Notes under the pieces: generated by a model | The model's input: the letters and a program-made list of their open reading frames with translations, nothing else | The model's database searches: none | What the model was told of the DNA's origin: nothing | Translations under genes and position numbers: made by a program | Shown here: positions 63,703 through 64,000 of the stretch, piece after piece | Position numbering within the stretch: the stretch's first letter is position 1 | How the letters are laid out: each line of letters starts with the position of its first letter | Origin: Tsukamurella tyrosinosolvens | GTDB lineage: Bacteria > Actinomycetota > Actinomycetes > Mycobacteriales > Mycobacteriaceae | Direction of reading: 5' to 3' | DNA length: 64,000 bases | Assembly (NCBI RefSeq): GCF_900104775.1 | Contig: NZ_FNSA01000003.1 | Span: 1,550,001 to 1,614,000 of the forward strand

Positions 63703-64000
63703 CCAATGTGATCGCACCGCACAGGAGGCCGGCCACGAGGATCACCTGCGGTCCGGTGACGAAGGAACCGATGACGCCACCCACGGCGGCGCCGAGGATG
63801 AATCCCACGTAGACGAGGGCGTAGCCGAGCCAGTCGAAGACGGTGCCGTTGCCCGTCGCGTGGCGCTCGATGCCCTGGCCGAGCTTCACGAGCGTTCCCG
63901 TCACGTACGACAGCGGCACCGAGACCTCGCCGTTCTTCGTGAACGAGGTGTTCAGGGCGCCGAGTGAGAAGGTGATGATGAGGATGGGGACGAACCGCAC
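63662..64000 (-). CDS. DUF1275 (YoaK-like) membrane protein, C-terminal part
   Basis: The frame is open to the window edge; 112 residues seen, start lies to the right outside. Three or four helices with SYVTGTLVKLG and the FVTGPQVILVAGLLCG stretch of the DUF1275 family. Its 3' end overlaps the HxlR gene by 41 bp in convergent orientation. Confidence 0.8.
   Translation of the reverse strand: MRFVPILIITFSLGALNTSFTKNGEVSVPLSYVTGTLVKLGQGIERHATGNGTVFDWLGYALVYVGFILGAAVGGVIGSFVTGPQVILVAGLLCGAITLVTFLHSDRRKLLG

Overview
The window is about 64 kb of high-GC DNA (roughly 70 % by eye) with actinobacterial gene content. Positions 1 to about 20200 keep the gene order of the Mycobacterium tuberculosis block Rv2476c-Rv2464c: NAD-glutamate dehydrogenase, thioesterase, Rv2474c-like protein, aglA, glbO, HNH nuclease, Rv2468c-like protein, pepN, Rv2466c-like mycothiol-dependent reductase, rpiB and nei. 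With a CtaJ-like oxidase subunit and a PknA-like kinase, this places the organism in the Mycobacteriales. A Tsukamurella-like genus is my guess; the sequence alone does not settle it.

Layout. 1-20205: the conserved block, interrupted by a MerR/DUF4188 pair, two tandem PAS-GGDEF diguanylate cyclases and small secreted or stress-type genes. 20288-28264: an alpha/beta hydrolase, a DUF3618 protein, a lipoprotein, a repeat protein, MetA, an LppU-like protein, an HhH-GPD repair protein, a crotonase and a histidine kinase/response regulator pair whose 3' end is tandemly duplicated. 28326-35443: a P450, then a four-gene operon that reads as the arginine 2-monooxygenase route (ureohydrolase, permease, amidase, flavin monooxygenase) with a divergent XRE-cupin regulator. 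35440-38682: a KstD-like flavoprotein behind a perfect KstR-type operator, a crotonase and an AraC regulator. 38764-48014: transporters, regulators, tRNA-Gly, membrane enzymes and a lipoprotein. 48011-53499: an XRE-cupin/benE divergent pair; benE is split by a lower-GC island of about 2 kb bounded by 78-bp direct repeats; then an orphan PknA-like kinase and tRNA-Pro. 53753-64000: GNAT, DUF1361, an OFA-type MFS carrier with its small subunit, a UDG-DUF488 fusion, an excalibur protein, a GNAT-AAA fusion, an MHS transporter, a tautomerase, an SDR with a divergent HxlR regulator, and a partial DUF1275 protein.

Three patterns cut across the genes. First, at least 22 genes have a TANNNT hexamer 6-8 nt before the start codon and no Shine-Dalgarno, the signature of leaderless transcripts; this also decides several starts. 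Second, the 9-mer CGACGGTGC (either strand) occurs about 41 times by hand count, roughly twenty times more than composition predicts, and is absent from the benE island. Third, a recent site-specific integration exchanged the 3' end of benE and brought in two unknown membrane or extracytoplasmic genes. No CRISPR array, rRNA or transposase gene was seen.
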